A DNA stretch of 35,969 nt from Collinsella aerofaciens (GTDB lineage Bacteria > Actinomycetota > Coriobacteriia > Coriobacteriales > Coriobacteriaceae), in NCBI GenBank assembly GCA_905213325.1, contig CAJMHW010000022.1, positions 1-35,969 on the forward strand. The letters run 5' to 3'. The stretch's first letter is position 1; each line of letters starts with the position of its first letter. The notes below the pieces were generated by a model. It ran no database searches. It saw only the letters and a list, made by a program, of their open reading frames with translations, and was not told the origin of the DNA. The translations under genes were made by a program, and so were the position numbers. This document shows positions 34,154-35,969 of the stretch, one piece after another.

Positions 34154-34675
34154 CTACCTAACGTACACCACGTTGTCGCGGCGCGGCTTTGCCTCGGGCA
34201 GCGTGTCCTCGGCGTAGCCAAGAATGCAGTTACCGACACCGCGCAGGCTGCCGTTGGCGGGCAGGCCCCAGCTGGCCAGCAGCTCCAGGCCCTCGGGCGA
34301 GTCAAAGACCTCATGCGCGCGGTGAATCCAGCACGAATCGACACCCAGTGCATAGGCGGCGTTGAGCAAGTTGCCCATGGCGAGCGAGCCGTCTTCCAGA
34401 TGTGTGGGCACGCTGCGGTCAACCAGCACCACCACAACGGTCTTGGCGCCATAGAAGGGGTCGCTGTTGCTGCCCATGACCTGGGCGTTGAGCTGTGAGA
34501 GACGCTCGACGGTCGCGGGGTCAGTGACGGCGACAAACGTCACCGGCTGACGGCCCATGCCGCTCGGTGCATATTGGCCGGCTTCGATAATACGTGCAAG
34601 CTTTTCGGCCTCGACGGGACGATCGCTGTAGTTGCGGCAGCTGCGACGGTGAATGAGTGCTTCGATAGTCTCCAT
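34154..34675 (-). CDS. Small nitroreductase-family protein
   Basis: This is an FMN-dependent oxidoreductase of the nitroreductase fold, usually using NAD(P)H to reduce quinones, nitro compounds or similar. The 173-aa protein has the FMN-phosphate motif ALIHRRSCRNYSDRPV at the start, then QYAPSGMGRQPVTFVAV, the central GNLLNAAYALGVDSCWIHRA and a C-terminal LGYAEDTLPEAKPRRDNVVY. ATG 34675 has AAGGAG 7 nt upstream. A longer frame to 34771 has no ribosome site. The substrate is unknown. The gene is monocistronic and divergent from the next small gene. Confidence 0.9.
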   Translation of the reverse strand: METIEALIHRRSCRNYSDRPVEAEKLARIIEAGQYAPSGMGRQPVTFVAVTDPATVERLSQLNAQVMGSNSDPFYGAKTVVVVLVDRSVPTHLEDGSLAMGNLLNAAYALGVDSCWIHRAHEVFDSPEGLELLASWGLPANGSLRGVGNCILGYAEDTLPEAKPRRDNVVYVR

Positions 34676-34969
34676 GGTGTCTCCTTGCGGTGGCGTTGCA
34701 GATGCCTCGTTCATACCCGCCGGGCTTAAACGATAGACGGTCAATTGCCCGGCCAAAAGGATAGATTCCAATTGGGAAAGTAGGTTTGCATAAAAGTACC
34801 TTCAGAATGTGACAAACAAATGGGATGGTTAAACGTTTTATCCCGTCTACCCTGCGGTTTTTTACCACTTGCCTAAATGACGAACGCATAACCTCTGATA
34901 AAGGTTTTACTAAAGGAGTACCAACGTTTATCAATGCGCCGTGGTGGCGCCGGGCCAGGAGGTAACATC

Positions 34970-35260
34970 ATGTTCCAGGCTGGAGATGTCGTCGAGACCG
35001 ATTTCGAAGGATTTCTGAAGCTGCTGCGTTCCAAGACGCGCGCTTTCGTGTCGATCAACGATCACGAGTACTACATCACGCACACCGATGGCTATTGGCG
35101 TGTTCAGGATTGCGAGGCCCTCAACGACAAGGGCCACTTTACTGACTGCTCCGAGCTGGTCAACACGGTCTGCGAGGTCGTCGAGCTGCCGTGGATTGCC
35201 GGCAAGAGCCTGCATGACAGCTTCTCGGGCGCTACGGTCTATGAGGCCGTCGCCGCTTAA
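34970..35260 (+). CDS. Hypothetical protein, 96 aa
   Basis: A small, compact acidic protein without signal or membrane segment (MFQAGDVVETDFEGFLK...). It has three cysteines (CEAL, DCSE, VCEV) and an alternating pattern that suggests a mixed alpha/beta fold. The excellent ribosome site AGGAGGT before ATG 34970 and the following terminator show a real, probably well-expressed gene. An in-frame ATG at 34934 is less likely, since the nearest AAAGGAG is 15 nt away from it. Function unknown. Confidence 0.75.
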   Translation: MFQAGDVVETDFEGFLKLLRSKTRAFVSINDHEYYITHTDGYWRVQDCEALNDKGHFTDCSELVNTVCEVVELPWIAGKSLHDSFSGATVYEAVAA

Positions 35261-35286
35261 CAGGCAATAAAACTCGATTTTCACGT

Positions 35287-35322
35287 GACCGCTGGCGCCG
35301 CCCCCGCGCCGGCGGTCTTTTT
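35287..35322 (+). terminator. Terminator of the 96-aa protein gene
   Basis: The 11-bp stem gaccgctggcg (35287-35297) pairs with 35307-35317 (one G-U), followed by ttttt. Confidence 0.88.
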
Positions 35323-35365
35323 CTGCCGATAGGCCATAAAAATGTACGCATTTGCGGAGAGGCTG

Positions 35366-35394
35366 TTGACGATAGTCAAAACTCGGACTAATCT
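35366..35394 (+). promoter_or_regulatory. Promoter of the 20-codon ORF
   Basis: TTGACG (35366-35371) and TAATCT (35389-35394) have an exact 17-nt spacer. This is one of the best -35/-10 pairs in the window. Confidence 0.7.
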
Positions 35395-35423
35395 AGAGAC
35401 ACAAAATTGGTCAAAAATCGGAC
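35375..35423 (+). promoter_or_regulatory. Direct repeat across the promoter
   Basis: GTCAAAACTCGGAC (35375-35388, in the promoter spacer) and GTCAAAAATCGGAC (35410-35423, just downstream of the start of transcription) differ at one of 14 positions and are 35 bp apart. This arrangement suits a regulator that binds the promoter and the leader. Confidence 0.5.
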
Positions 35424-35441
35424 AATCGAAGGATGGGATAG

Positions 35442-35504
35442 ATGAATAGTGCGGTTGCACTGGTCGACTTCGACCGGTTGCTCAATGGACTCGACCATAT
35501 CTAA
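35442..35504 (+). CDS. Candidate 20-residue peptide (leader or micro-protein)
   Basis: A short frame starts ATG 35442 and ends TAA 35502-35504, with AAGGATGGG upstream. The peptide begins MNSAVALVDF and ends LNGLDHI. It sits between a consensus-like promoter with a direct repeat and a terminator, so it is the only coding candidate of its transcript. ggtcga/tcgacc (35462-35475) can form a hairpin inside it. It is not rich in one amino acid, so a classical amino-acid attenuation leader is not clear. It may be a real micro-protein, a leader for a gene displaced by the neighbouring insertion sequence, or part of a small RNA. Confidence 0.4.
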   Translation: MNSAVALVDFDRLLNGLDHI

Positions 35505-35540
35505 TATGAGAAAGCCATTGTCAATAGGCATGTTCGTTCG

Positions 35541-35565
35541 AGCCCGGTTTGAAACCGGGCTTTTT
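35541..35565 (+). terminator. Terminator after the 20-codon ORF
   Basis: The stem agcccgg (35541-35547) pairs with ccgggct (35555-35561), loop tttgaaa, followed by tttt. Confidence 0.85.
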
Positions 35566-35570
35566 CGTTT

Positions 35571-35821
35571 CCCGTCGGGAGGGCCCGCGCACGCTGCATG
35601 GCTTAGTCGACGCTTGCCTGGCAAGCTAATATCCGCGGGCTCTTGCGGGTGCGCTTCCGGCGGTCAGCCCGGTATGTCCGCGCACCCCACCGCATTTCGA
35701 TTCTCCGTCCGGCGCGATCGTGCGAATCCAGTCTTTTGTCGGGCGCGGCCCGGGGGCTGCCCATAAAAAAGGTCGTGAACTCGCGCCGGCGATGCGTCGA
35801 GGCGCGGGCCCTCCCGGCGGG
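35571..35821. mobile_element. Inverted-repeat-bounded segment next to a transposase end
   Basis: Arms 35571-35590 and 35802-35821 are complementary over 20 bp with one G-U. The 211-nt interior has no convincing gene but is rich in stems: gcttgcc-t-ggcaagc (35612-35626) and gggtgcgc/gcgcaccc (35647-35654, 35680-35687). It begins right after the terminator of the 20-codon ORF and ends 19 nt before the transposase stop codon. It may be the non-coding end of an IS110-type element or a small nested element. Confidence 0.5.
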
Positions 35822-35840
35822 AGTCGGTTGTCGCCGCCCG

Positions 35841-35969
35841 CTAGAGGATGGTCCCCTCGGACCTGCACCCTATCTCCCAGACCCAGCAGGCGAGCTCGCG
35901 CGCCACGGCGGCGTTGGCCCTGCAGGCCGGCTTGCCGGCGTCCGCGAGCGCCTCGCGGCGGCGGTGGAG
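35841..35969 (-). CDS. Transposase C-terminal fragment, IS110-like (partial, runs off the window)
   Basis: Read leftward from the window edge, the frame ends at TAG (35841-35843) and gives 42 residues, including KPACRANAAVARELACWVW. A K/N-rich turn followed by AVARELA-x-x-VW is typical of the C-terminal end of IS110-family (Transposase_20) proteins, which use a DEDD/serine mechanism and a guide (bridge) RNA. The rest of the gene is outside the window. The family call rests on this short tail and neighbouring structure, so it is moderate. Confidence 0.5.
   Translation of the reverse strand, partial: LHRRREALADAGKPACRANAAVARELACWVWEIGCRSEGTIL

Noticed and set aside
35626..35868. 80-codon minus-strand frame near the right edge
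   Set aside because: It crosses the inverted-repeat arm and is in a different frame from the transposase tail; the product is Pro/Gly/Arg-rich and looks like a shadow.

Overview
The window looks like chromosomal DNA of a high-GC Gram-positive gut anaerobe of the Coriobacteriia, most like Collinsella. This is inferred from GC-rich codon use with strong AGGAG-type ribosome sites, the tilS-hpt-ftsH order, the many short G/C-rich intergenic palindromes and the mix of PTS sugar genes. No rRNA or tRNA gene and no CRISPR array was found. Nearly everything was read directly from the sequence; family names come from motif recognition, not from a search.

Layout. 1-1360: an upstream gene's terminator, a small tail-anchored protein (minus strand) and an Hsp20 chaperone. 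1371-6650: a WalJ/YycJ-like metallo-hydrolase (minus) divergent from tilS, hpt and ftsH, closed by a terminator. 6667-10486: a large palindrome, a PLP aminotransferase, a PHP-domain hydrolase and a convergent RlmD-type RNA methyltransferase. 10594-13165: a 139-bp element with perfect 35-bp inverted arms, then a complete polar amino-acid ABC importer (binding lipoprotein, permease, ATPase). 13163-15550: an EF-G paralogue with altered GTPase motifs. 15609-16592: an EndA/streptodornase-type nuclease.

16712-24220 is a sugar-utilisation locus. A LacI-type regulator faces an operon of fructose-family PTS EIIBC, a GatZ/KbaZ-like protein, a short transaldolase, a two-gene transketolase and a PTS EIIA. 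The operon is punctuated by a predicted pseudoknot, a terminator-like hairpin and a second hairpin, so the genes are probably not expressed equally. A reasonable inference is uptake and phosphorylation of a ketose, isomer conversion by the GatZ-like protein, and entry into the non-oxidative pentose-phosphate reactions.

24220-30030 carries four copies of one ~46-bp palindromic repeat around a LarE-type sulfur transferase, a HAD phosphatase/mutase, a second LacI regulator and glmS. 30025-34100 holds an FCD-type GntR regulator divergent from a YeiH-family membrane protein, then a regulator that resembles a sigma-54 activator but has lost its ATPase motifs, and a basic single-pass membrane protein. 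34154-35322 has a small nitroreductase and a 96-residue unknown protein. The right edge has a clear promoter with a direct repeat, a 20-codon ORF and a terminator. These abut a 251-bp inverted-repeat segment and the 3' end of what looks like an IS110-type transposase.

The best candidates for something undescribed are the mid-operon pseudoknot with the GatZ-transaldolase-transketolase combination, the ATPase-dead activator beside YeiH, the 35-bp-arm palindrome, and the micro-ORF/insertion-sequence junction at the right end.
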